Shown: piece by piece, positions 1 to 8,100 of the stretch
Numbering within the stretch: the first letter of the stretch is position 1
Layout of the letters: every line of letters begins with the position of its first letter
DNA from: Ruminiclostridium papyrosolvens DSM 2782
GTDB lineage: Bacteria > Bacillota > Clostridia > Acetivibrionales > DSM-1351
DNA: 64,000 nt
Direction: 5' to 3'
Assembly: GCF_029318685.1 (NCBI RefSeq)
Contig: NZ_CP119677.1
Coordinates: forward strand, 186,001-250,000
Notes under the pieces: model-generated
What the model saw: only the letters and a program-made list of their open reading frames with translations
Told to the model about the DNA's origin: nothing
The model's database searches: none
Program-made: the position numbers and the translations under genes

Positions 1-1
1 A

Positions 2-439
2 AAGCAGACCGCTAAACAACTTGTAAAGGATATTGTATCTAAAAATCCTTTAAATTGTATTGTTGAAGTCGGTACGGTTTTAAACTACGAGACATCCAGA
101 GGTGAGACATTTAGATTTTCAAAGGTGATGGATATGAGGGCAACCTCATACACAGCTTCTTTTGCGGACACAGGTAAAAGGCCCGGAGAACCGGGGTTTG
201 GTATGACAGCTACAGGAGCGAGAGTAAGAAAGGGTATAATAGCAGTTGACCCCAGAGTAATACCCTTGGGAACAAGAGTATATATAGAAGTTCCCGGGAA
301 GGCAGCCGATTATGGATATGCGGTTGCGGCAGATACAGGAGGAGCAATAAAAGGCAACAAAATTGATGTATATCTGGAATCAGACGGACAAGTTGATTCC
401 TGGGGTGTAAGAAAAGTAAAAGTTTATATACTGAAATAG
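2..439 (+). CDS. 3D-domain cell-wall protein, YabE-like, 5' end outside window
   Basis: The reading frame is open from base 2, so the N-terminus lies before the window. The visible 145 residues begin with the end of a G5-like segment (VEVGTVLNYETSRGETFRF) and continue into a 3D domain. That domain carries the acidic residues that name the family, in AVDPRVIPLGTRVYIEV, AVAADTGGAIKG and NKIDVYL. Such domains resemble the MltA lytic transglycosylase barrel and sit at the C-terminus of YabE/Rpf-type wall-remodelling proteins. In Firmicutes yabE commonly lies just upstream of the rnmV-rsmA pair; here rsmA follows directly. The family call is solid; the exact enzymatic activity is inferred. Confidence 0.85.
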   Translation, partial: KQTAKQLVKDIVSKNPLNCIVEVGTVLNYETSRGETFRFSKVMDMRATSYTASFADTGKRPGEPGFGMTATGARVRKGIIAVDPRVIPLGTRVYIEVPGKAADYGYAVAADTGGAIKGNKIDVYLESDGQVDSWGVRKVKVYILK

Positions 440-494
440 GGTATTTACTTAGAAGGTATGTAAACAAAATAAAAAAAGTATTAAAGGGACTGTT

Positions 495-530
495 AGAGCT
501 AATCCAAGTTTATTGGATTAGCTCTTTTTC
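495..530 (+). terminator. Rho-independent terminator after the 3D-domain gene
   Basis: A perfect 13-bp stem (AGAGCTAATCCAA and its complement) with a 5-nt loop is followed by a run of T. It separates the 3D-domain gene from rsmA. Confidence 0.9.
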
Positions 531-635
531 TTTGAATATTGTAATAATTTCTCATTGAAAAGTCGAATATATTATTTGATGCTATTGTGTTATAATATTT
601 GACAATGTGTTAATTTAAAAGGTTAAGGAGTACCT

Positions 636-1493
636 ATGATTAAAAACAATACGTCTGAGATAATAAAAAAGCACGGGTTAAAGCTTACAAAGGCCTTGGG
701 CCAGAACTTTCTCACCGACTTTGGTGTAGTGCAAAGGATAGTTGACGCATCCGATATAGATAAAGATACTCTTGCAATAGAAATAGGGCCGGGTGTGGGA
801 AGTATGACCCGGGAATTGGCGGAAAGGTCTGCCGGAGTTGCTGCAATAGAGATAGACAAAAGGCTCATTCCTGCCTTGAACGATAATTTAAGTGACTATT
901 CAAACGTTAGTATAATCAACGAAGATATAATGAAAGCGGATATTGATGCAATTATAAAGAAGTACAAGGAATTATATAATGCAAAAAGCGTAAAGGTTGT
1001 TGCAAACCTTCCATATTACATTACTACGCCAATAATTATGCGTTTTCTGGAAGAAGTAAAAGGTGTTGACAAGATGGTTTTCATGGTGCAGAAGGAGGTT
1101 GCCGAAAGAATGGTTTCAGGCCCCGGTACCAAGGACTACGGAGCGCTTTCGGTAGCAGTACAGTTTTATTCAAACCCCAAAATAGTATTTGATGTTCCTC
1201 CACATTGTTTTATTCCTCAACCGGAGGTACATTCAACGATAATAGGGTTAGATATATTAAGCGAGCCTCCTGTGGAAGTCGCTGACAAAAACCTTTACTT
1301 CAAAATTGTAAAAGCCTCCTTCGGGCAAAGAAGGAAGACCCTTGTAAATGCACTGTCAAATTCAGGATTTTTTAATAAAAACAAAGAGCAGATTAAACAG
1401 ATAATTGCCGAAATGGGGTTAAATGAAAATATCAGAGGAGAAGTTTTAACGGTTGCACAATTTGCACAGCTTACAAATCTGATTATAAAATAA
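636..1493 (+). CDS. rsmA: 16S rRNA (adenine(1518)-N6/adenine(1519)-N6)-dimethyltransferase RsmA (KsgA)
   Basis: This 285-aa protein dimethylates the two adjacent adenines in the helix-45 loop of 16S rRNA, using S-adenosylmethionine, late in 30S assembly. The N-terminal KALGQNFL motif (around residue 20), the SAM-binding motif IEIGPGVGSMT (around 48) and the catalytic NLPYY motif (around 124) are all present. Length is typical of the family. AAGGAG lies a few bases before the ATG. It appears monocistronic, with a terminator on each side. Loss of this enzyme gives kasugamycin resistance in other bacteria. Confidence 0.96.
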   Translation: MIKNNTSEIIKKHGLKLTKALGQNFLTDFGVVQRIVDASDIDKDTLAIEIGPGVGSMTRELAERSAGVAAIEIDKRLIPALNDNLSDYSNVSIINEDIMKADIDAIIKKYKELYNAKSVKVVANLPYYITTPIIMRFLEEVKGVDKMVFMVQKEVAERMVSGPGTKDYGALSVAVQFYSNPKIVFDVPPHCFIPQPEVHSTIIGLDILSEPPVEVADKNLYFKIVKASFGQRRKTLVNALSNSGFFNKNKEQIKQIIAEMGLNENIRGEVLTVAQFAQLTNLIIK

Positions 1494-1507
1494 TAAAGTG
1501 CGCACTG

Positions 1508-1541
1508 ATAAGGCTATCAAAAAAGATAGTCTTATTTTTTT
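1508..1541 (+). terminator. Terminator after rsmA
   Basis: An 11-bp stem (ATAAGGCTATC pairing with GATAGTCTTAT, one G-U) with an A-rich loop is followed by seven or more T. Confidence 0.85.
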
Positions 1542-1600
1542 ATTTATATCATATATTTTTACTGTTAGGAGTAATCTGCTTAAAAAAGGAGAAATCTGCA

Positions 1601-2905
1601 ATGGGAAATGCATATGAAAGACAGTTTCATATATTTAAGATAATGGATAATAATTGGGAAAACCCCGGCGGATTTATTAAAGTTGAAATAAACGGTGATA
1701 ATACACGTTTTCAGCTCTCTCTGAATAATTTATCCGATAAAAGAGATTCCGACTTCGATTTATATGGTATACATAAAGATGATGATGTGCTGACATTTAC
1801 TGATATATGCAGGATACAGCCAATTAACGGAAGAATAGATATTAAAACAAATTTCCCCACTCATGAGATAGGCTCAAATAAGTTAAATGTACAGGATATA
1901 AATATCTACGCAGTAATATGCCGTAGTTCTGACAATAAAGAATCAGGGACGGTTAAGTGTCCTCTTGTGGTATATACAAAAGGAGAACGGGTGTGGAAGG
2001 AGGAATTTGAAAGGTTACAAGAACAGCCTCATGAGACAATTCCCATTAAAACACCTGAAACACGGGTTGAGGATACAGTTCAGCAAATATCGGAAGAAGA
2101 ACCTGAAACGGAGATTGATCTGACAGAACAAGAGGCTGCAATGGGTGAGACAGAGGTAATCAATATTCAGCCATGGAGTGTTATTGAGGAAGAGAACCGT
2201 GAAAACATCACTGAAACAGATGAACCGGAAAGTACGGAGCAGGAACGGGAGGAGGAACTTTCTGTAACTGACCTGTCAAGTAAGTTTCAGGGGAGTTTGT
2301 CAAGCGTATATCAAAGTTCTTATGAAGAAGACAGTGAGTCAGAGGAAGCGGAGGAGTCAGTAGAGTCAGTGGAGTCAGAAGAATCAGAAGAACCTCAGAA
2401 TGTATGGGATAGGATTCAGGAAGATTTTAATGATATTTCATCTATTAAAATAGAGGAAGAAGAGGAAGGGGAACAGCAGAGAGAGGACAGGGAACGATCC
2501 TTTAATATGCAGCTTTTGAAACAGGAGCTTGATAATAGCTTTGAGGAATATAACCCTTTCAGAACAAGGAACAGGAGCTTTAGATGGTGGAAGATTAACA
2601 GTCCGGGCTTTCTTAACAACATTCTTTTCAGAAACAATATTAAGACGTATCTTTTGTTTAACCCCAAGGTTATGCTTGCACATTATAAGTACAGGTATAT
2701 TATTCTTGGAATTAAAAATAGCAGACAGTCGGGCAGAGAAAAGCTCATATGCGGTATACCCGGCGTTTATAATATAGATGATAATCCTTTTAGCAGTGTA
2801 GGCAGCTGGGTACAAATGGAGGGCTTCAGGCCCAAATACGGAGCCTTTGGATACTGGGTTGTATTACTTGACCCAAGAACAGGAAAAATATCAAAAATGA
2901 ATTAA
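1601..2905 (+). CDS. Hypothetical protein with conserved ends and an acidic repeat linker
   Basis: The 434-aa protein has three parts. Residues 1-125 look like a beta-rich domain (FIKVEINGDNTRFQLSL). Residues 140-310 form a Glu/Ser-rich, probably disordered linker. Residues 320-434 are a conserved-looking Trp/Tyr-rich domain (KYRYIILGI, GVYNIDDNP, KYGAFGYWVVLL). I see no signal peptide or membrane segment, so it is probably cytoplasmic. GGAG precedes the ATG. The C-terminal pattern resembles uncharacterised proteins of spore-forming clostridia, but I cannot assign a function. The linker DNA contains 9-bp tandem repeats and may vary in length between strains. Confidence 0.8.
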   Translation: MGNAYERQFHIFKIMDNNWENPGGFIKVEINGDNTRFQLSLNNLSDKRDSDFDLYGIHKDDDVLTFTDICRIQPINGRIDIKTNFPTHEIGSNKLNVQDINIYAVICRSSDNKESGTVKCPLVVYTKGERVWKEEFERLQEQPHETIPIKTPETRVEDTVQQISEEEPETEIDLTEQEAAMGETEVINIQPWSVIEEENRENITETDEPESTEQEREEELSVTDLSSKFQGSLSSVYQSSYEEDSESEEAEESVESVESEESEEPQNVWDRIQEDFNDISSIKIEEEEEGEQQREDRERSFNMQLLKQELDNSFEEYNPFRTRNRSFRWWKINSPGFLNNILFRNNIKTYLLFNPKVMLAHYKYRYIILGIKNSRQSGREKLICGIPGVYNIDDNPFSSVGSWVQMEGFRPKYGAFGYWVVLLDPRTGKISKMN

Positions 2906-2980
2906 CAACAGGTGTTTTAAACCAATTAAGCAGGGTATATAATAGACATATTAATTTTTGATGAAATTGGAGGCAGGAAA

Positions 2981-3379
2981 ATGGCTATAAAATGGAGAGA
3001 CAGCCTTGCTATTGGAATAACTGAAATAGATGATCAGCACAAAAAACTTTTTGAAGCTATTGATAAACTATTCACAGCATGTATACAGGGAAAAGGAAAA
3101 GAGGAAGTAACCAATACCATTAAGTTTCTTGAGGATTATACAATAGTTCATTTTACTGATGAGCAGGAGATGCACAAAAAGTACAACTATCCTGAGAGAG
3201 ATGCCCACAGAAAGATACATGATAACTTTCTTAAAAGCTTTGAAAAACTAAAGGAACAGTTTGAAAATGAGGGAGCTAGTCCGCTTTTTATTTCGACAAT
3301 AAACAAGCAGGTAGTAGATTGGCTTATACAACATATTGGTAAGGCTGATAAGGCTTTTGCAGCGTTCGTAAAAGGTTAA
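2981..3379 (+). CDS. Bacteriohemerythrin
   Basis: This 132-aa four-helix protein binds O2 at a non-haem di-iron centre and probably senses or scavenges oxygen in this anaerobe. The ligand pattern is visible: His in DDQHKKLFEAID, HFTDEQEMHKK supplying His and Glu, RDAHRKIHDNF supplying two His, and WLIQHIGKADKAF supplying the last His and Asp. Length matches single-domain bacterial hemerythrins. GGAGG lies upstream of the ATG. It is flanked by an unrelated hypothetical gene and zapA. Confidence 0.94.
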   Translation: MAIKWRDSLAIGITEIDDQHKKLFEAIDKLFTACIQGKGKEEVTNTIKFLEDYTIVHFTDEQEMHKKYNYPERDAHRKIHDNFLKSFEKLKEQFENEGASPLFISTINKQVVDWLIQHIGKADKAFAAFVKG

Positions 3380-3445
3380 ACAAAAGTAATTATGGAAGTA
3401 TAATACATATATTCAACAATGTTTCAGCTTCCCGTAAGAATTTAT

Positions 3446-3475
3446 TTGCCGAATTATGGTGCTATATAGTATAAT
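3446..3475 (+). promoter_or_regulatory. Candidate sigma-A promoter for zapA
   Basis: TTGCCG and a perfect TATAAT are 18 bp apart, about 40 bp upstream of the zapA start. Confidence 0.55.
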
Positions 3476-3513
3476 TGAGGGTGTGGTTAGCAATTTGAAG
3501 GAGCTGATATGCC

Positions 3514-3951
3514 TTGACTGCAAAAAATAAGGTTGTTATACGTATAGCCGGCAAGGATTATACTCTGGTTGGAAGTGAGCCTGACGAATACATACAAAGG
3601 GTTGGCCTCTATATTGACAAGAAGATGAACGAGATAATGCTAAGAAACAGCAGCTTTAGCACGTCTTTGGCTGCGGTGCTTACGGCAATCAACGTAGGAG
3701 ACGATTATTTCAAGTCCAGAGGCAGAGAAATTTCCCTTGAAAAAGAGAAAGATGAACTCGTCAGCGAAATGGAAAAACTTAAGAGTGAAGTTGAACAACT
3801 GAGAGAGCAAAATCAAGAGTTGACCGTCAAAAACACATCTTTGCAGCTTGAATTGGCAAAGAGAGAAGCTGAACTTGGAGAGGTCAGAAACTCCATAAGC
3901 AGGGATAACCGGGTAGTCGCTCAGAAAAGCCTTGCAGAATATGACATGTAA
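3514..3951 (+). CDS. zapA: Cell division protein ZapA
   Basis: This 145-aa FtsZ-ring-associated protein bundles FtsZ protofilaments at the division site. The N-terminal globular ZapA domain is visible (KVVIRIAGKDYTLVGSEPDEYIQRV), followed by a long coiled coil of Glu/Lys/Leu heptads (residues 70-130) that mediates tetramerisation. The start is TTG, with GAAGGAG about 10 bases upstream; no in-frame ATG fits better. It is longer than Bacillus ZapA (about 85 aa) because of the extended coiled coil, as in other clostridia. Confidence 0.88.
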   Translation: MTAKNKVVIRIAGKDYTLVGSEPDEYIQRVGLYIDKKMNEIMLRNSSFSTSLAAVLTAINVGDDYFKSRGREISLEKEKDELVSEMEKLKSEVEQLREQNQELTVKNTSLQLELAKREAELGEVRNSISRDNRVVAQKSLAEYDM

Positions 3952-3972
3952 AAATAATTTGACTAATTGCAG

Positions 3973-4005
3973 GCCGGAGGAAGTATTAATTTCTCTGGCT
4001 TTTTT
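3973..4005 (+). terminator. Terminator after zapA
   Basis: GCCGGAGGAA pairs with TTTCTCTGGC (two G-U pairs) and is followed by six T. Confidence 0.75.
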
Positions 4006-4092
4006 AACGTTTAAATTCTATTTGGCAGGAAGGGTAATGTGTAACAAAGAATTATATAATATATATGAAAATAATTCTTTAAGGAGAAAGAT

Positions 4093-4968
4093 ATGAAAGT
4101 AATTTTTATATTTTTAGACGGTGTGGGAATAGGTGAAAAAGATAGGAAGGCAAATCCAGTGTATGCTACACAAAAGCAGGTGCTTGCCCGACTTATAGAT
4201 AATGCCAGATTTCAGGCTGATGCTTCAATGGGTGTGGAAGGTCTTCCTCAAAGCGCTACCGGGCAGACCGCCATATTTACAGGAGTAAATGCACCTAAGG
4301 TACTCAACAGACATTTAAGCGGACAACCCACCATTTCTCTTAAAAAGGTTATATATAAATCAAATATATTCAGCGAACTTGTAAAAATGGGTTATGAAGT
4401 TACCAGTTCAAACGTTTACCGGGATGAATATCTGGAAAACATGCTAAACGTAAAAGACAGGAAGCACAGGCCTTCAGTAACCTCTGTCATGAGCATGGCA
4501 GCCGGTATTGAATTTCGGACAGTGGATGAATTTATAAATGAAAACGGAGTATATCATGATATTACTGGAGAGACACTAAAGGAGTCAGGCTACGAGGTTG
4601 ATACCGTCACACCCAAGAGGGCAGCACAAAACCTGTACAGACTTAGCAGAAATTATGATTTTATTTTATATGAGCATTTTTTGACAGACATACAAGGCCA
4701 TAAAGCAGATTTTGATGAAGCGGTAGATTTAATAGACAGGCTGGACAACTTTTTTGAGGAGCTAATGAAACAGATGAACTTTGAAGAGGATGTTTTAATT
4801 ATGACCAGCGACCATGGTAATATTGAGGACGTGAGTATTCATACTCATACCATGAACAAGGTACCTGTGGTAGTATTGGGCAAAAAAGCGGAAAATATAA
4901 AGACAGAAGTTCATTCACTGACAGATATTATGCCCTTTGTCCTTGAAGTGTTTTCAAAAAACGGATAG
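4093..4968 (+). CDS. Alkaline-phosphatase-superfamily metalloenzyme (phosphoglycerate-mutase-like)
   Basis: The 291-aa protein has the metalloenzyme fold shared by cofactor-independent phosphoglycerate mutase and alkaline phosphatase. Metal ligands are visible in FIFLDGVGIG (Asp near residue 9), MTSDHGNIED and HTHTMNKVPVV. The likely nucleophile Thr is in SATGQTAIFTG. It is much shorter than GpmI (about 510 aa) and lacks the inserted transferase domain, so it is probably a phosphatase or phosphomutase-like enzyme of unknown substrate. GGAG precedes the ATG. Confidence 0.8.
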   Translation: MKVIFIFLDGVGIGEKDRKANPVYATQKQVLARLIDNARFQADASMGVEGLPQSATGQTAIFTGVNAPKVLNRHLSGQPTISLKKVIYKSNIFSELVKMGYEVTSSNVYRDEYLENMLNVKDRKHRPSVTSVMSMAAGIEFRTVDEFINENGVYHDITGETLKESGYEVDTVTPKRAAQNLYRLSRNYDFILYEHFLTDIQGHKADFDEAVDLIDRLDNFFEELMKQMNFEEDVLIMTSDHGNIEDVSIHTHTMNKVPVVVLGKKAENIKTEVHSLTDIMPFVLEVFSKNG

Positions 4969-5009
4969 TGAAACGCAGTAACTTATATGGATAATTTGGA
5001 GGTAGCAGT

Positions 5010-7508
5010 TTGGCTAAAAAAATAGAACTATTGGCACCGGCAGGGACATATGATGCCTTCTTGGCTGCAATAGAAAATGGGGCAGATGCAGTTTACCTTG
5101 GAGGTAAATTGCTTAATGCCAGACAGTTTGCAGGAAATTTTGATGAGGAACAGTTGGAAAAGGCATTGGACTACGCTCACACCAGAGATGCCAGTATTTT
5201 TTTAACTATGAATACTCTGGTTTTGGATTCGGAAATGCAGGAGGCTGTAGAATATGCCGCAAAGGCATACGAAATGGGGGTAGATGCCTTTATAGTACAG
5301 GATATGGGCCTTGCTGCAAACTTGAAAAAACTGATACCCGAAATTACACTACATGCCAGTACACAAATGACAATATACAGCATGGAAGGTATAAAAGCTC
5401 TTGAAGCACTGGGGTTTGACAGAATAGTACTTGCAAGAGAGCTGAATCTGGAAGAAATAAAAAGAATTTGCGGACAAACCTCTCTTGAAATTGAAGCTTT
5501 TGTTCACGGTGCTTTGTGTATATGTGTTTCAGGACAATGCTATATGAGCAGTATGATAGGAGGAAGAAGCGGTAACAGGGGGAAATGCGCCCAACCCTGC
5601 AGAATGCCGTATTCCATAAAGAAGGATGGCAGTGACTTAGGCAGCGGATATCTTATCAGCCCAAAAGACATCTGCTATATAGACCATTTATATGAACTTG
5701 TTGACGGAGGAGTAACTTCACTAAAGATAGAGGGACGAATGAAAAGTCCTGAATATGTGGCTTCTGTAGTTGGTACCTACAGGAAATATCTTGACTTGGT
5801 TTATGAGACAAAAGATATTACCGACAGCAAAATAGGTAGACATAAAGCATCTCAGGAAGATAGACACAAGCTGCTCCAAAGCTTTAATAGGGGTGGGTTT
5901 TCTAAAGGTTACCTTTTGGGCAAAACAGGGCCGGAAATGATGGCATACGAAAAACCAAAAAACTGGGGAACACCTTTAGGAAGTGTGGTTTTACAGGACA
6001 AAAGCGCAAATTCCGTTCTATTAACGCTTGAAAATACTCTTGGGATGGGTGACGGCATTGAAATATGGTCAGGCAGTAAGTTTCAGGAAAGTCCGGGAGG
6101 TATAATAACAAAAATAGTAAAGGACAAGAGATTGGTCAGGAAGGCCCAAAAGGGTGATACTGTTTGGGTATCAGTTATAAAGGGAAATGTTCAGAAAGGA
6201 AGCAGGGTCTACAAAACTTCCGACAAGGAAATGTTGGAGCAGGCTGCTGCAACCTATTCAAAAGGTAACAGAAAATCCATCATAAGAGCAAACTTTACCA
6301 TGAAATACGGACAAGTGCCTGTATTAAACTTACAGGATGCTTATGGAAACAGTGTTTCGGCATCGGGTGAGCAATTCCCTCAAAAGGCTGTAAACAAGCC
6401 CTTGACAAAGGAACGTATCCTTGAGCAATTGAAAAAAATGGGGTCAACGCCTTTTGATATAGCTGATATTAACCTTGACATTGATGAGGATGCCGTTATT
6501 CCTATAAGTGAGCTTAACAATATAAGAAGAAGTGCAGCTGAACAACTGGAGCAAAAAAGAATATTATCCTTTAAAAAGGAAGCAGCTAACTTTGATAAAA
6601 GAACATTTAATTTAAATTCATATTTCCCGGGAAATGTTAAAAAGATAAATAGAGATAAAAAAATATCTGCAATCTTTTATGATTACCCTTATGGAATGGA
6701 CTTTAAAGACTTGGACGTTGACAGAGTATATCTGCCCTTTACGGAAATAATGGGAAATGAGGGACTAAAAAGTATTCACCAGACGGAGAAGGAAGTATAT
6801 GCGTATATACCTGCTGTTATAAGGGGCAATTACACGGACATACTCAAAAAAAACCTGCAAAAGGTTTCTGAATTCGTTGACGGATTTTTGGCAGGGAGCC
6901 CTGCTGCTTATGAAATAATACGGGAAAAGTTGGGTAATAAGGTGCCGGTAATCGGTGACTTTACAATAAATATAATAAACAGTTATTCTTTGAATAAGTT
7001 AAAAGAGCTGGGATTCACCGGAGGGACAATCTCCTGTGAACTTAATATGCCTCAGATAACCCAAATGAAATATCCGGAGAATTTTGATACTGAACTTGTG
7101 GTATATGGTAAAGTCCCTGTTATGACCAGTGAGTATTGCCCTGTAGGTGGAAGCGTGGGCAAATGTGAACCCCGTAAGTGCGGTAATCTGTGTAAAAACG
7201 GTGTTTATAAGCTTAGTGACAGAAAGGGTGCGGAATTCCTCGTTAAAAGCGACTGTATTGACTGCCGTAGTACAATATTCAATTCAAATGTACTTTTTGC
7301 ACCCGAGCTTTCAGAGCAGATAAGCAAAACGGGGATTGAGCATATAAGGCTTAGTTTTGTTGATGAAACTGAAAAGGACATACGCGACATATGCTCCTTA
7401 TATGGAAGTTTGCTTGGACATGATAAAATAACACCGTATATGGAAAAACTGATTGAGAGGATTAAAGCTTCAGGCTTCACAAGAGGGCATTTCCAAAAGG
7501 GAGTATGA
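5010..7508 (+). CDS. U32 family peptidase/RNA hydroxylase, RlhA-like with DUF3656
   Basis: This 832-aa protein starts at TTG behind TGGAGG. It has the U32 signature (EAFVHGALCICVSGQC near residue 160) and nearby Cys residues (GKCAQPCRMPY) that, with those in the signature, could hold an Fe-S cluster. A DUF3656-type middle and a Cys-rich C-terminal region (CPVGG, CEPRKCGNLCKNG, CIDCRS) follow. U32 proteins of this length include RlhA, which makes 5-hydroxycytidine in 23S rRNA, while shorter relatives hydroxylate tRNA U34. A role in prephenate-dependent RNA hydroxylation is inferred from the family; older annotation calls it a collagenase-like peptidase. Confidence 0.88.
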   Translation: MAKKIELLAPAGTYDAFLAAIENGADAVYLGGKLLNARQFAGNFDEEQLEKALDYAHTRDASIFLTMNTLVLDSEMQEAVEYAAKAYEMGVDAFIVQDMGLAANLKKLIPEITLHASTQMTIYSMEGIKALEALGFDRIVLARELNLEEIKRICGQTSLEIEAFVHGALCICVSGQCYMSSMIGGRSGNRGKCAQPCRMPYSIKKDGSDLGSGYLISPKDICYIDHLYELVDGGVTSLKIEGRMKSPEYVASVVGTYRKYLDLVYETKDITDSKIGRHKASQEDRHKLLQSFNRGGFSKGYLLGKTGPEMMAYEKPKNWGTPLGSVVLQDKSANSVLLTLENTLGMGDGIEIWSGSKFQESPGGIITKIVKDKRLVRKAQKGDTVWVSVIKGNVQKGSRVYKTSDKEMLEQAAATYSKGNRKSIIRANFTMKYGQVPVLNLQDAYGNSVSASGEQFPQKAVNKPLTKERILEQLKKMGSTPFDIADINLDIDEDAVIPISELNNIRRSAAEQLEQKRILSFKKEAANFDKRTFNLNSYFPGNVKKINRDKKISAIFYDYPYGMDFKDLDVDRVYLPFTEIMGNEGLKSIHQTEKEVYAYIPAVIRGNYTDILKKNLQKVSEFVDGFLAGSPAAYEIIREKLGNKVPVIGDFTINIINSYSLNKLKELGFTGGTISCELNMPQITQMKYPENFDTELVVYGKVPVMTSEYCPVGGSVGKCEPRKCGNLCKNGVYKLSDRKGAEFLVKSDCIDCRSTIFNSNVLFAPELSEQISKTGIEHIRLSFVDETEKDIRDICSLYGSLLGHDKITPYMEKLIERIKASGFTRGHFQKGV

Positions 7509-7564
7509 GTATTTTAAAATGGTTTACATAAAGCGAATTAGATTATGGCTGGGGAGGAAATAGA

Positions 7565-8068
7565 ATGTCTGTTGAGATATTTATAGAATTGTGCAGAGAA
7601 GATGCAGTTTTACCCAAATACGCCAATCCGGGGGATGCGGGAATGGATGTTTATGCAGCGGAGAGTGCCGTAATTGCACCCGGGGAGACGGTTGTCGTAC
7701 CTACAGGATTAAAACTGGCAATACCGGAGGGCTACGAAATTCAGGTCAGACCCCGGAGCGGAATATCCTTTAAAACACCTTTGAGAGTCCCAAATTCACC
7801 GGGGACCATTGACAGCGGATATAGAGATGAGTTTGGTATAATTATTTCCAACAGTTCGGATATGGAGGTTCCCGACAACAGTGAGTCCCCCTTTACGTTG
7901 GATGAAAAAGAAAATCGTAAGGGAACATATATTATAAGAAAAGGCGATAGAATTGCCCAGATAGTTTTACAGGTTGTACCCAAAATGGAATTTACAATTG
8001 TTGATTCTGTCAGGGAAATAGGCAGTAACAGAGGCGGAGGCTTCGGCTCAACAGGAATTACAAAGTAA
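7565..8068 (+). CDS. dut: dUTP diphosphatase
   Basis: The 167-aa trimeric enzyme hydrolyses dUTP to dUMP and pyrophosphate, keeping uracil out of DNA and feeding thymidylate synthesis. All five motifs are present: PGDAGMDVYAA, RPRSGISFK, PGTIDSGYRDEFGIII, RIAQIVLQ and the C-terminal RGGGFGSTG arm. An insertion of about 20 residues (MEVPDNSESPFTLDEKENRK) lies between motifs III and IV and makes the protein slightly longer than usual. GGGGAGG lies upstream of the ATG. Confidence 0.95.
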   Translation: MSVEIFIELCREDAVLPKYANPGDAGMDVYAAESAVIAPGETVVVPTGLKLAIPEGYEIQVRPRSGISFKTPLRVPNSPGTIDSGYRDEFGIIISNSSDMEVPDNSESPFTLDEKENRKGTYIIRKGDRIAQIVLQVVPKMEFTIVDSVREIGSNRGGGFGSTGITK

Positions 8069-8100
8069 GCTTTTATATTTAATATAAGGAGGCTGATTTT

